Assembly (NCBI GenBank): GCA_049841135.1
Contig: JASGHK010000006.1
Coordinates: 124,001-188,000, forward strand
DNA length: 64,000 bases
From: JACRCT01 sp049841135
Lineage (GTDB): Bacteria > Myxococcota > Myxococcia > Myxococcales > UBA5297
Direction: 5' to 3'
In this document: one piece after another, positions 43,992-51,560 of the stretch
Layout of the letters: each line of letters starts with the position of its first letter
Numbering within the stretch: the first letter of the stretch is position 1
Notes under the pieces: model-generated
The model's database searches: none
Seen by the model: only the letters and a program-made list of their open reading frames with translations
Told to the model about the DNA's origin: nothing
Made by a program: the position numbers and the translations under genes

Positions 43992-44708
43992 CACTTCGGC
44001 TCCACCACGATCTCGCGCACGGTCGTCGCGGTCTCGTCCTTGCCCTTCTCCGCGAACGTGGCCTCGACCTGGACCTTGCCGGCCCTCGCGAGCTCCACCG
44101 ACAGCTCGACCGCTTCTTCGTCTCCCGGCCGGCTGGAGACGGTGAAGACACCGTTGGCGAGGTCTTGTCCGTCTTGGATGACCCGGAGCTTGAGGATTCG
44201 CGGCCCCCGCGTCCCTGCCGCGAAGCCCAGCGAGTGGCCCACCTGGCAGGCCTGGCCCGGCTGGAGCTCGACCAGAATCGCCCGCGGGCGCTGCGCAGTA
44301 CAGCCGCAGGCTCGTCTGGGCGTTCTTGCCGTCGCCGCGAACTCCGAACTCGTCGCGACCCAAGCCCGTCGGCTTCGTGCTCGTCCAGACGACGAAGAGC
44401 GCCAGGCACGTTGCCGCCGCGGCCGCGAAGGCCACGAACCACACTCGAGAGGACTGCTTCTCTGGACTGGCTGCGCTCGCCGCCACCACCGCTGCCGCGG
44501 CCGCGGACCACGCCGCCTGCTCCTGCTCCGCCGGCTTGAACAGCGAGCCCTGCAGGACGCGCTGCGCGGCCAGGACCTGGTTGAGCTTCACGCCGCAGCG
44601 CTCGCAGCCCTTGGCGTGGTCGATCATCCGCCGGGTGCGGGTGGCGGAGAGGTCGCCGGCGCTGAAGTCGGCGAGCACGCCATCGATGTGCCGGCTGAAG
44701 AGTCCCAT
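43991..44708 (-). pseudogene. Anti-sigma-type zinc-finger (zf-HC2) membrane protein, one frameshift
   Basis: The N-terminus has the anti-sigma zinc finger His31-x3-Cys35-x2-Cys38 (HAKGCERC). One membrane helix is at about 89-108. The rest is periplasmic, ending VVREIVVEPK with a beta-sandwich-like ending. The frame breaks near 44285; a one-base correction joins RLYC to ILVELQPGQACQVGH, for about 238 residues. It starts 6 bp after the sigma factor stop and overlaps the caspase gene by one base, so these three genes are tightly coupled. It should sequester the adjacent sigma factor and release it on an envelope signal. Confidence 0.75.
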
Positions 44709-44714
44709 GGCCGC

Positions 44715-45413
44715 CTACCCGAGCCCCGCGATCAGCGTCATCAGCACCGCCGCCGCGCCGGCCGAAATCCCGGCGCTGCCCCCGCCCGCCTCGCGCAGCC
44801 CGCGCTTGACCACATGGTCGGTGAACGCCTTCTTGATCCGCTTCTCTCGCCAGCGCACCTCGCCGCGCGACAGCCCCAGCTTCTGCGCGGCCTGCTCCTG
44901 CGAGAGCCCCTCCACGAAGCGCGCCTCGACGATGCCCCGGTCTCCCTCGTCGCAGGCCTGGACGAACTCGGCCACCACCGCGCGCAGCTCCGACTCCAGC
45001 GCCTTCTCCTCGGGGCTGCGGTCCTCGACGCGCAACGTCTCGACCTCGGGCGCTGCCTGGAGCGGCACGCTCTCGCGGGCGAGCTTGCCCTGCGCCCTCA
45101 TCCAGTCGATGGCCGCCGCCTTGGCCATGGAGAAGAGCAAGCCCTTGAACGGCCGGATGCCGTCGTAGGCCATCCGGTTGTCCGGCTTGAACGCGCGCAG
45201 GAACACCTCCTGGACCACCGAGTCCAGGTCGAGCGGAGCGAGCCCGCCTCGCGAATCGCCGGCCAGGTGCCGGCTGGAGGTCGCCCGGGCTGGGAACGCG
45301 TTGGCCACGTAGGCTCCGACTTCAGGCGCGTACGCGAGGTACACGCGCTCCAGCGCCGCCGGCTCACCTCGCCGGAAGGCCTCGCGCAGCTCGCGGTCCT
45401 GCGACAGCAGCAT
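44715..45413 (-). CDS. ECF-type sigma factor with C-terminal hydrophobic tail
   Basis: 232 residues. Sigma region 2 contains LDSVVQEVFLRAF (about 60-110) and region 4 the helix-turn-helix EGLSQEQAAQKLGLSRGEV (about 170-205). The last 18 residues are hydrophobic (AGISAGAAAVLMTLIAGLG), like a membrane helix, which is uncommon in ECF factors. It starts the sigma/anti-sigma/caspase operon. Confidence 0.85.
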   Translation of the reverse strand: MLLSQDRELREAFRRGEPAALERVYLAYAPEVGAYVANAFPARATSSRHLAGDSRGGLAPLDLDSVVQEVFLRAFKPDNRMAYDGIRPFKGLLFSMAKAAAIDWMRAQGKLARESVPLQAAPEVETLRVEDRSPEEKALESELRAVVAEFVQACDEGDRGIVEARFVEGLSQEQAAQKLGLSRGEVRWREKRIKKAFTDHVVKRGLREAGGGSAGISAGAAAVLMTLIAGLG

Positions 45414-45519
45414 CTCGTCGTCTTTCGTCTCTACAGGCTCATCCGCAGCGAGCCCGCGCGTTGGGTCGTTGGAACGTGTGGCCGCCCTGGAATGGGTCGC
45501 CGATCCCAGGAGTTGCGGC

Positions 45520-47034
45520 CTACTGCTGCTGCAGACCCGCCAGGTCGTCGCGGAGCGTTTCGATCTCGATCTGCAGCTCGTCGACCTTCTTCTGCAACGC
45601 CTCCATCTCCGCCTGGCGCTTGCGCTCCACCGCGGGGGAGTCGGCGAAGCCCATCTCCCTGGCCTCCAGCCGGCGCAGCTTCGAGCTCAAGCGGGCCCGG
45701 TCCTCGGTCGCCTTCTTGAGGCGCGCCTTCAGCTCGGCCTTCTGCGCGGCGTTGATGTCGATGCTCACCTTGGTGGACGCGCCAGCCTTGAGCGGCTTGA
45801 TCCGCATCTTGGGGGTTGTGACGCCCTCGAATTCGATCTGCACGTCGTGCTTGGCGCCCGCCACCACCGCGATCTCCGCGGGCGTGCGCTGCGCGGTCTT
45901 GGAGCCGTCGAGGATGACCAGCGCGCCTTCAGGCTTGGACTCGACGGTCAGGTAGAACGCGGGGACGAGCTTGACCGAGACCGAGGCGGGCTTGTCCTTC
46001 TGCAGCGCCACGTTCCGGACGACGTCCGCGAAGCCGCGCTTGCGGACGGTCAGCGTCGTCTCCGCACCCTCCGCGTAGAAGGTGCCCGGGGTCGCCGCGA
46101 GCTGGACCTTGCCGTCGACGTAGACCTCGGCGCCGTCGGGCTCGCTCGCCACTTCGACCTTCGGGTAGGCGACGAGGTCGAAGGAGACCTCCGGGCGGTC
46201 CTGGAGGCCGGCGAAGACGCCCTTCTCCGCGGGGGCATAGCCCTCCAGCACCACGCGCACGGTGTGGTCCTTGCCGGCCCAGATGGTGATCTCGCCGGGG
46301 GTCGTCTTTCCGGTGGGCTGGCCGTCCAGGAAGATGGCGGCGCCGCCGGGGTAGGAGCCGACGAGGCATGGCCGCTTGGCGTAGTCGGGCAGCGGCTCTG
46401 CTTCGCCCGGGGTCGCGGCCGGCGGCACCTTCGCCACCGGGCCCGTGCCGGCGGGGAGCCCCTGCTTCGCCTGCGTCTGGAGGCGGGCGTAGTTGGCGCT
46501 GAAGACCTTGCCGATGCGCGCCGCGCCGATGCCGGCGAAGACCAGGGTGACGAGCAGGATGCCGCCGATGGCCGCGCCGCTGGGACGCGAAGAGGGGATG
46601 CCCACCGTGCCGTACTGCTCGAGCTGCTTGCGCGCCTGCCCGTAGCCGTAGTCCTCCATGATGAGCAGCACGAGCAGCGCCAGCAGGAAGCTGCAGGGAA
46701 CGACGAGCAGGCCCCAGACCCAGCTTCGGGCGCGGGACAGGGCGTAGAGGCTCACACAGGCCACGAAGCCCACGGCGGAGGCGAGGACGAGCAGCCCGGC
46801 GATGCCGGTCACCACGGGGCTCGCCTGCGGCTGGGTCCCCGGGGTCAGGTCCGCCGGCAGCGAGGCGACGATCAACGAGACGGCGATCACCCGCGCAGCC
46901 AGGCCGCACAGGCCGGTCCACCAGGCCATGCGCCGGTAGCGCGCGAAGTGCTCGGCCAATTCGAGGAAGTGGGCCTGCAGGTCGAGCTCGTCGTCGCCTT
47001 TGTGTTCGACGACGCCGGTCAGGTACTCGGTCAC
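45520..47034 (-). CDS. Membrane protein with three PEGA domains and coiled coil
   Basis: 504 residues. Four hydrophobic helices occupy about 38-175. A Pro-rich linker follows, then three PEGA-like domains (about 220-290, 297-365, 370-440) with motifs PGGAAIFLDGQPTGKTTPGE, EPDGAEVYVDG and KPEGALVILDG, and a C-terminal coiled coil (about 445-504). PEGA domains are beta-sandwich modules found in surface and signalling proteins. It lies 106 bp upstream of the sigma gene in the same direction, so it may belong to the same operon. Confidence 0.8.
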   Translation of the reverse strand: MTEYLTGVVEHKGDDELDLQAHFLELAEHFARYRRMAWWTGLCGLAARVIAVSLIVASLPADLTPGTQPQASPVVTGIAGLLVLASAVGFVACVSLYALSRARSWVWGLLVVPCSFLLALLVLLIMEDYGYGQARKQLEQYGTVGIPSSRPSGAAIGGILLVTLVFAGIGAARIGKVFSANYARLQTQAKQGLPAGTGPVAKVPPAATPGEAEPLPDYAKRPCLVGSYPGGAAIFLDGQPTGKTTPGEITIWAGKDHTVRVVLEGYAPAEKGVFAGLQDRPEVSFDLVAYPKVEVASEPDGAEVYVDGKVQLAATPGTFYAEGAETTLTVRKRGFADVVRNVALQKDKPASVSVKLVPAFYLTVESKPEGALVILDGSKTAQRTPAEIAVVAGAKHDVQIEFEGVTTPKMRIKPLKAGASTKVSIDINAAQKAELKARLKKATEDRARLSSKLRRLEAREMGFADSPAVERKRQAEMEALQKKVDELQIEIETLRDDLAGLQQQ

Positions 47035-47195
47035 AATCGCCTCCGTCGCGCGGGAGCCGGATTGTCTGAGGAAGGCGGGGGAGACGCAAACTCCCCTTCG
47101 CCTTCGCCGTGCCGCTCCGCCGGAGGCTGCTGGAGGGGGGCGGGGGGAGGTTTGCTAAGGTGTTGCCGCGGCTCCTCTCACCAGGCAGGCACACC

Positions 47196-48350
47196 ATGGA
47201 AACGTCGAACCCGTCGCGCGAGCTCATCACCATCGAGGCGTTCCTCACCCTCTCGGCGAAGATCAACTACCAGCTCTCGGCGCGTTCGCTGAAGCCGCCG
47301 GTGCTGCTCTCGCTGGTGCTCGGGCCGGCCACCTTCGACGAGCGCTCCCAGAAGGTGCTGCTGGAGGCCTTCCACGCGCTGCGCGCCGGCTACGACCAGG
47401 ACCGCCGCCGGTTGGGCACCCCGGGCATTCTGCACCCGCTGCGCGCGGCGGGCCTGCTCGCCCGCACGCTGACCAGACCGTCCTTGATGACGATGCTGGC
47501 CGCGCTCTTCCACGACAAGGGCGAGGACCTGACCGAGGCGGACGTCGGGGCCGAGCGGTTCGCCAAGATGGAGGAGCACTTCGCGGCGATGAAGGCGCTG
47601 CTCACGCCGCCCGAGCGCGACCACCTCGACCGCGCCATCGCCGCGCTGACCAACCAAGCCGGCAGCTACTCGGGGTACCTGGGGCAGCTGGTCGACGCCG
47701 CGCCGAGCATCCCCGAGCTGCTCTACGTCAAGCTCGCCGACCGCATCGACAACACCTTCGACATCCACCTGCAGCACCCCGGCGTCTCCAACTACAACTT
47801 CTACCGCGCCGTCTTCGACGTGCTGTTCCTGCCCAGCTTCCGCGGCGTCTCCATGGGCGACTTCCACTTCATGCCCGACACGCCCGAGGGCGTGATGCTG
47901 CTCAGCCAGCTCTTCAAGGACACGCTGCTCCTGGCCATGCTGCGCAACCACGGGCTCGACCGGCAGGACGAGGCGACGCGGCGGCTCTTCGTGGGCCTGG
48001 CCGTGGCCGGCATCCGCGAGGCGCAGTGGCTGGCGCTGGAGATGTTCAACACGGTCTACAAGGACGTGCGCGGCCAGCGGCAGCTCTTGCTGGAGATGAT
48101 GGAGTACTGCGCCTCCGGCGGCATCGACTCGGTGCGCACCCAGGGCGAGACCGGCGCGCTGGACGGGGTCTTCGTGGCCTTCACCAGCGGCACCAAGGCC
48201 GACCAGAAGAAGATGCTCACCGAGCTCTTCGAGGACCGGGAGCGGCTGGTGCGCATGACGCTGGCGTTCATCGTCGTCTTCGCGGCCTTCATCAACGACC
48301 CGGGCTACACGCTCAAGGGCGTGGACCGCGGAGGCGCGCGGCCGGTTTGA
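47196..48350 (+). CDS. SpoT-like stand-alone HD hydrolase (ppGpp hydrolase-type)
   Basis: 384 residues from the ATG at 47196. The HD signature matches the RelA/SpoT hydrolase: ILHPLRAAGLL (His near 80), ALFHDKGED (His-Asp near 105) and LYVKLADRIDNT (Asp near 182). No synthetase, TGS or ACT domain follows; the C-terminal half is helical and unrelated to those. This suggests a small alarmone hydrolase, though another HD substrate is possible. It is divergent from the PEGA protein, with 161 bp between the starts. Confidence 0.65.
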   Translation: METSNPSRELITIEAFLTLSAKINYQLSARSLKPPVLLSLVLGPATFDERSQKVLLEAFHALRAGYDQDRRRLGTPGILHPLRAAGLLARTLTRPSLMTMLAALFHDKGEDLTEADVGAERFAKMEEHFAAMKALLTPPERDHLDRAIAALTNQAGSYSGYLGQLVDAAPSIPELLYVKLADRIDNTFDIHLQHPGVSNYNFYRAVFDVLFLPSFRGVSMGDFHFMPDTPEGVMLLSQLFKDTLLLAMLRNHGLDRQDEATRRLFVGLAVAGIREAQWLALEMFNTVYKDVRGQRQLLLEMMEYCASGGIDSVRTQGETGALDGVFVAFTSGTKADQKKMLTELFEDRERLVRMTLAFIVVFAAFINDPGYTLKGVDRGGARPV

Positions 48351-48423
48351 CGAGCGGACGAATCGGCTGCGGGAGCGTTGGCGGTCAGCGGGGTGAAGCT
48401 ACGGGGATCGAGGGTCTGTTTTT

Positions 48424-48457
48424 GTCGCCAAGCGGCCAAGGGGCCAAGCGGCCAAGG
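48424..48457. repeat. Degenerate GCCAAG repeat related to the 38-bp arms
   Basis: A tandem-like GCCAAGCGGCCAAGGGG sequence related to the arm sequence of the elements at 7557 and 62366. It sits in the 172-bp gap after the HD hydrolase gene. Confidence 0.45.
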
Positions 48458-48522
48458 TCTTCGGGGTTTGTGGGGCTTGCCGGGCGGTGCTTCGATTCCG
48501 GACCTGGGCCTACGGGCGCGGG

Positions 48523-48747
48523 TCACCTGCAGGTGGGGCTGTCGGGTCGGCATCCCGCGTCGACGATCTCCGGCTCGCAGAACCCCGTCTTCTCGTCGCA
48601 CCGCTGTCCGTGCTGGCAGTGGGCGTAGCAACCGGTCTCGGCGACCGCCTGGATGGGCCCGAGAATCGGGTCGCCTGCCGCAAAGCCACTGTGGCAGGCA
48701 GAGAGGGCGGCGAGAACGAGGAGGGCGACGACGAGCGACCCTCTCAC
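48523..48747 (-). CDS. Small Cys-rich lipoprotein
   Basis: 74 residues from a GTG that overlaps the stop of the upstream gene (GTGA). Lipobox LAALSAC. Seven more Cys with the pattern CYAHCQHGQRCDEKTGFC suggest an EGF- or toxin-like disulphide fold. Probably an outer-membrane-anchored peptide; no function can be given. Confidence 0.6.
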   Translation of the reverse strand: MRGSLVVALLVLAALSACHSGFAAGDPILGPIQAVAETGCYAHCQHGQRCDEKTGFCEPEIVDAGCRPDSPTCR

Positions 48748-49133
48748 GCTGACTCTCGCCTCCGGTGCAGGACGGCTGTGAGGCCCAGCCCGGCGACGAG
48801 CGACAGCGCGCCGATTGCGAGCGTCGAGCCTCCGTCGGACGCCGGCGCCTGCGCGCAGCCGGCTGCGCCCGGAGTCGCCTCGCCCGCCGTGCACACCAGG
48901 CAAGGCCACGGCGTCGTATCCCAGCCACCCGCATCGTTTCGAGGCGCCGAATTGCGGTGATAGCAGCTGCGCTTCTGGCAGCTTCCGACGACGTTGGTCG
49001 TGGAGCATGGGCTCCACTCGGCCGCGCCGCTGCAAACCACATTCTCGGATGTGGCGACGTCCGCCCGCGCCGCAGAGAACGGCACGACGAGAGCCACGAG
49101 CGCCAGGAGGCACCCTAAAAGCTGTTCTTTCAC
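48744..49133 (-). CDS. Small exported protein with MYXO-CTERM-type tail
   Basis: 129 residues. Sec signal peptide (ending SAARA), a Cys-rich middle (VVCSGAAEWSPC, SCQKRSC, CLVC), then GCAQAPAS, a hydrophobic helix and HRRR, as in MYXO-CTERM sorting signals. It is translationally coupled to the small lipoprotein gene by a GTGA overlap, so the two probably act together at the surface. Confidence 0.65.
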   Translation of the reverse strand: MKEQLLGCLLALVALVVPFSAARADVATSENVVCSGAAEWSPCSTTNVVGSCQKRSCYHRNSAPRNDAGGWDTTPWPCLVCTAGEATPGAAGCAQAPASDGGSTLAIGALSLVAGLGLTAVLHRRRESA

Positions 49134-49188
49134 CGACTCCCCTCCAAACCGGCCCCGATGGATGACGAGGTGCTGAACTCGCCGCCGC

Positions 49189-50265
49189 TCAGACGTCGCC
49201 GACGTTGTAGCTGGCGTAGTTGGTCGCGAACTGCTCGATGGGCAGCTCGAAGATGCCGTCGTCCCTGCCGTCGGCGCCGGGCTCCTGGTGACCCCAGGGG
49301 TTGCGCAGCTGGATGAAGCGCTGGCCGTCGTGCTCGCTGGTGCCCAGCACGGTGTACGAGTGGCCGGTGACGAGGCCCGCGGGCGCCTGCTTGTCCGACT
49401 GGTAGGTGTTGGCGACGACCAGCTTGCCGGCGTCGGTGGCAGCCTTGAGGTCGGCGAACACCTCGTTGCACTTGGCGGCGGAGGGCGTGACGTTGCCCAG
49501 CTTGATGCCCAGGCCGCTGGTCGGCGTCAGCGTGTGCATGTGCGTCGGCTTGCCGGTCAGCGCGTACATCGCGGTGGAGGGCGAGCCGCCGTTGGCCATG
49601 GCGCCGTAGTTGCCCCACAGCTTGGCGTAGGCCTTCTCCATGATGCCCACCCAGTTCTCGTTGCCGTTCTGGCGGGCGTAGAGGTTGCGGCCGTTCATCG
49701 TCGGCACGTCGCCGTCGACGGTCACCTGGACGGTCTTGCCGCCCGGGGTGATGCCCAGCTTCTGCGAGAGCCCGAGGACGCTGCCCTCGATGAGCCCGCC
49801 CGTGGGGCCGATCGCCTTGAGCGCGTCGAAGCCCGGCGGCACGTGGAAGGTCACGGTGTAGGTGCCGTCGCCGTTGTCCTTGATGGCGTTCTGCACGAGG
49901 TCGGGGTGCGTGTCGGCCATCGAGGCCAGCGTGGAGAGGTAGTAGCAGTCGCCGGCGGCGCCCTGCTTGACGTCGCTCGGAGCGGCGCCATCGACGAAGA
50001 GCTGACCGTTCGGCACCTGGAACTGGGCGCTGCCCTGGTGGTCGCGCAGCACCGTCGGGTCGGCCGGGTTCCGGTGGTGGACGGCCTGCTCGAAGCTGTC
50101 GGCGGTGGCCTGCAGGAACTCCTTGCCCTGCTTGACCATCTCGTTCGACTCGAACTTGTCCACGGCCTGCTTGACGGTCTTCTCGACCTTCTGCTCCACC
50201 TTCTTGGCCTCGGCCTCGACCTTGTGGATGAAGGAGTTGAGCTTGCCGCCGATCTTCAGACCCAT
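49189..50265 (-). CDS. Calpain-like (C2) cysteine protease
   Basis: 358 residues. The N-terminal 55 residues are a charged amphipathic helix (KVEAEAKKVEQKVEKTVKQ) without a signal peptide. The protease domain has the C2 triad: GAAGDCYYLSTLASM (Cys near 105), TGHSYTVLG (His near 301) and RNPWG (Asn near 323). No calcium-binding penta-EF part is present. Substrate is unknown. The ATG at 50265 has GGAGGT just upstream. Confidence 0.8.
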   Translation of the reverse strand: MGLKIGGKLNSFIHKVEAEAKKVEQKVEKTVKQAVDKFESNEMVKQGKEFLQATADSFEQAVHHRNPADPTVLRDHQGSAQFQVPNGQLFVDGAAPSDVKQGAAGDCYYLSTLASMADTHPDLVQNAIKDNGDGTYTVTFHVPPGFDALKAIGPTGGLIEGSVLGLSQKLGITPGGKTVQVTVDGDVPTMNGRNLYARQNGNENWVGIMEKAYAKLWGNYGAMANGGSPSTAMYALTGKPTHMHTLTPTSGLGIKLGNVTPSAAKCNEVFADLKAATDAGKLVVANTYQSDKQAPAGLVTGHSYTVLGTSEHDGQRFIQLRNPWGHQEPGADGRDDGIFELPIEQFATNYASYNVGDV

Positions 50266-50371
50266 GGACGACCTCCCAGAGCGAAATTCCGAAGGATTAT
50301 CGGTCGAAGGGAGCGGCAGGTTGCCTGAGGGGGGTTCGGGCTGCAAGTGCTGGAGGTCACGAGGGGATTTT

Positions 50372-50404
50372 CGCCAAGGTCGCCAAGGGACCAAGGTCGC
50401 CAAG
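50372..50404 (+). repeat. Single arm of the 38-bp inverted-repeat family
   Basis: Nearly exact copy of one arm (CGCCAAGGTCGCCAAGGG then ACCAAGGTCGCCAAG) of the elements at 7557 and 62366. The inverted partner is degenerate (GCCAACTTGGCGATTGGC near 50440). Confidence 0.75.
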
Positions 50405-50507
50405 AACGGCCTTTCTGGTCTTCCCGGTGGCCGTTGCCAACTTGGCGATTGGCTTGAGCCGGCCGCTCTCCAGGGCTAGCCTCTGCCCCACCTTCGAGAA
50501 CGACCTC

Positions 50508-50907
50508 ATGGAAATGGAAGTCTCTACTCCCGCGCTGCTCTTCCCGGCGGTGACGCTGCTGATGCTGGCGTACACCAACCGGTTCCTTTCGCTCGCGAAC
50601 CTCATCCGCGGGCTCCACGAGCGGTACCAGAAGGACCCGAACGACATCGTCCTGCAGCAGATCACCAACCTGCGGCGACGCATCTACCTCATCCGCGACA
50701 TGCAGGGCTTGGGCGTGCTGGCCATGCTGGTCTGCGTCGTCTGCATGTTCGTGCTCTTCGCCGGCTACCCGGGGCTGGGCAAGGTCCTCTTCGGCGTGAG
50801 CATGGTGCTGCTCATGCTGTCGCTGCTGCTCTCGGTGATCGAGAATCCGCATGTCCATCCTGGCGCTCGACCTGCACCTGGGCGACCTGGAGAAGTCTCG
50901 GAAGTAG
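50508..50907 (+). pseudogene. DUF2721 membrane protein, one frameshift
   Basis: Short protein with VSTPALLFPAVTLLMLAYTN near the start and the following NRFLSLANLIRGLH of DUF2721, then two hydrophobic helices. One extra A near 50843 breaks the frame. Removing it gives the family C-terminus EIRMSILALDLHLGDLEKS and a stop at 50907, about 132 residues. Role unknown, integral membrane. Confidence 0.75.
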
Positions 50908-50934
50908 CGGCTCAGGGCTCCTCCACCCATCGTC

Positions 50935-50995
50935 CATCTCGTCTCATCCGGTCCATGTCGTCCATGCCGTCCGTCCATGGACGGAACCGCCGGCC
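50935..50995. repeat. GTCCAT-type repeat tract
   Basis: Short tandem-like run of CGTCCATCTCGTC, GTCCATGTCGTCC and CCGTCCGTCCATGG units in the gap between two convergent genes. Related to the GTCCAC run near 41016. Confidence 0.5.
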
Positions 50996-51011
50996 AGCGC
51001 AATGCCGCCCG

Positions 51012-51551
51012 CTACTTGCGGAAGTGCCGAAGGAGCTCGTCGAGCTCTGCGCGCTTCTCCGGGAAGCGCTCCCACGCCAGCGCCAGCACCGCGCGCGCCG
51101 GCTTCGCCCGCCGGTGCTCCCCGCAGACGACGAGGAAGTCCCAGTACGGGTCGAACCAGTCCGGCTGCAGCGCCATGGCGCGTTCGAGGCTCTCGAGCCC
51201 TTCGTCGACGCGGCCCTGCTTGGCCACGCACAGCCCCCAGCCTTTGTGGGCGTAGGCGTTCTTCGGATCGAGCGCGAGCGACCGCTCGCAGCACTCCTGC
51301 GCCTCCGCGAACCGGCCCTGGAAGAACTGCACGAACCCCAGCGCGTCCCAGGCCTCGATCTGCCTGGGCCGCGCCTTCAGCACCTGGCTCAGGAGCTTCT
51401 CGGAGCGAAGGAAGTCGCCCTCGGCCGCGAGGCGGATCCCCTCCTGCACCTTGGCCTCGGCCCGCTCCAGGGGCGTGCGCTTCACGCCGGTCGTCGCCTT
51501 CTGCGAGCGCTGCTTCTTCGCCGCAGGCTTCTTCCGGGGGGCCTTGGCCAT
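51012..51551 (-). CDS. TPR-repeat protein
   Basis: 179 residues. The Lys/Ala-rich basic start (APRKKPAAKKQRSQKA) is followed by about three tetratricopeptide repeats (EGIRLAAEGDFLRSEKLLSQ, DALGFVQFFQGRFAEAQECC, AHKGWGLCVAKQGRVDEGLE). It is a protein-protein scaffold of unknown partner. It starts 9 bp after the stop of the membrane spermidine-synthase-like gene, so the two are probably an operon. Confidence 0.8.
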   Translation of the reverse strand: MAKAPRKKPAAKKQRSQKATTGVKRTPLERAEAKVQEGIRLAAEGDFLRSEKLLSQVLKARPRQIEAWDALGFVQFFQGRFAEAQECCERSLALDPKNAYAHKGWGLCVAKQGRVDEGLESLERAMALQPDWFDPYWDFLVVCGEHRRAKPARAVLALAWERFPEKRAELDELLRHFRK

Positions 51552-51560
51552 GCGCGCGCT

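Noticed and set aside
42234..44708. A single 824-residue protein joining anti-sigma and caspase parts
   Set aside because: It arises because the frameshift near 44285 puts the anti-sigma start in the caspase frame. The correct frame ends at the TGA at 43991-43993 and the caspase gene has its own overlapping ATG.
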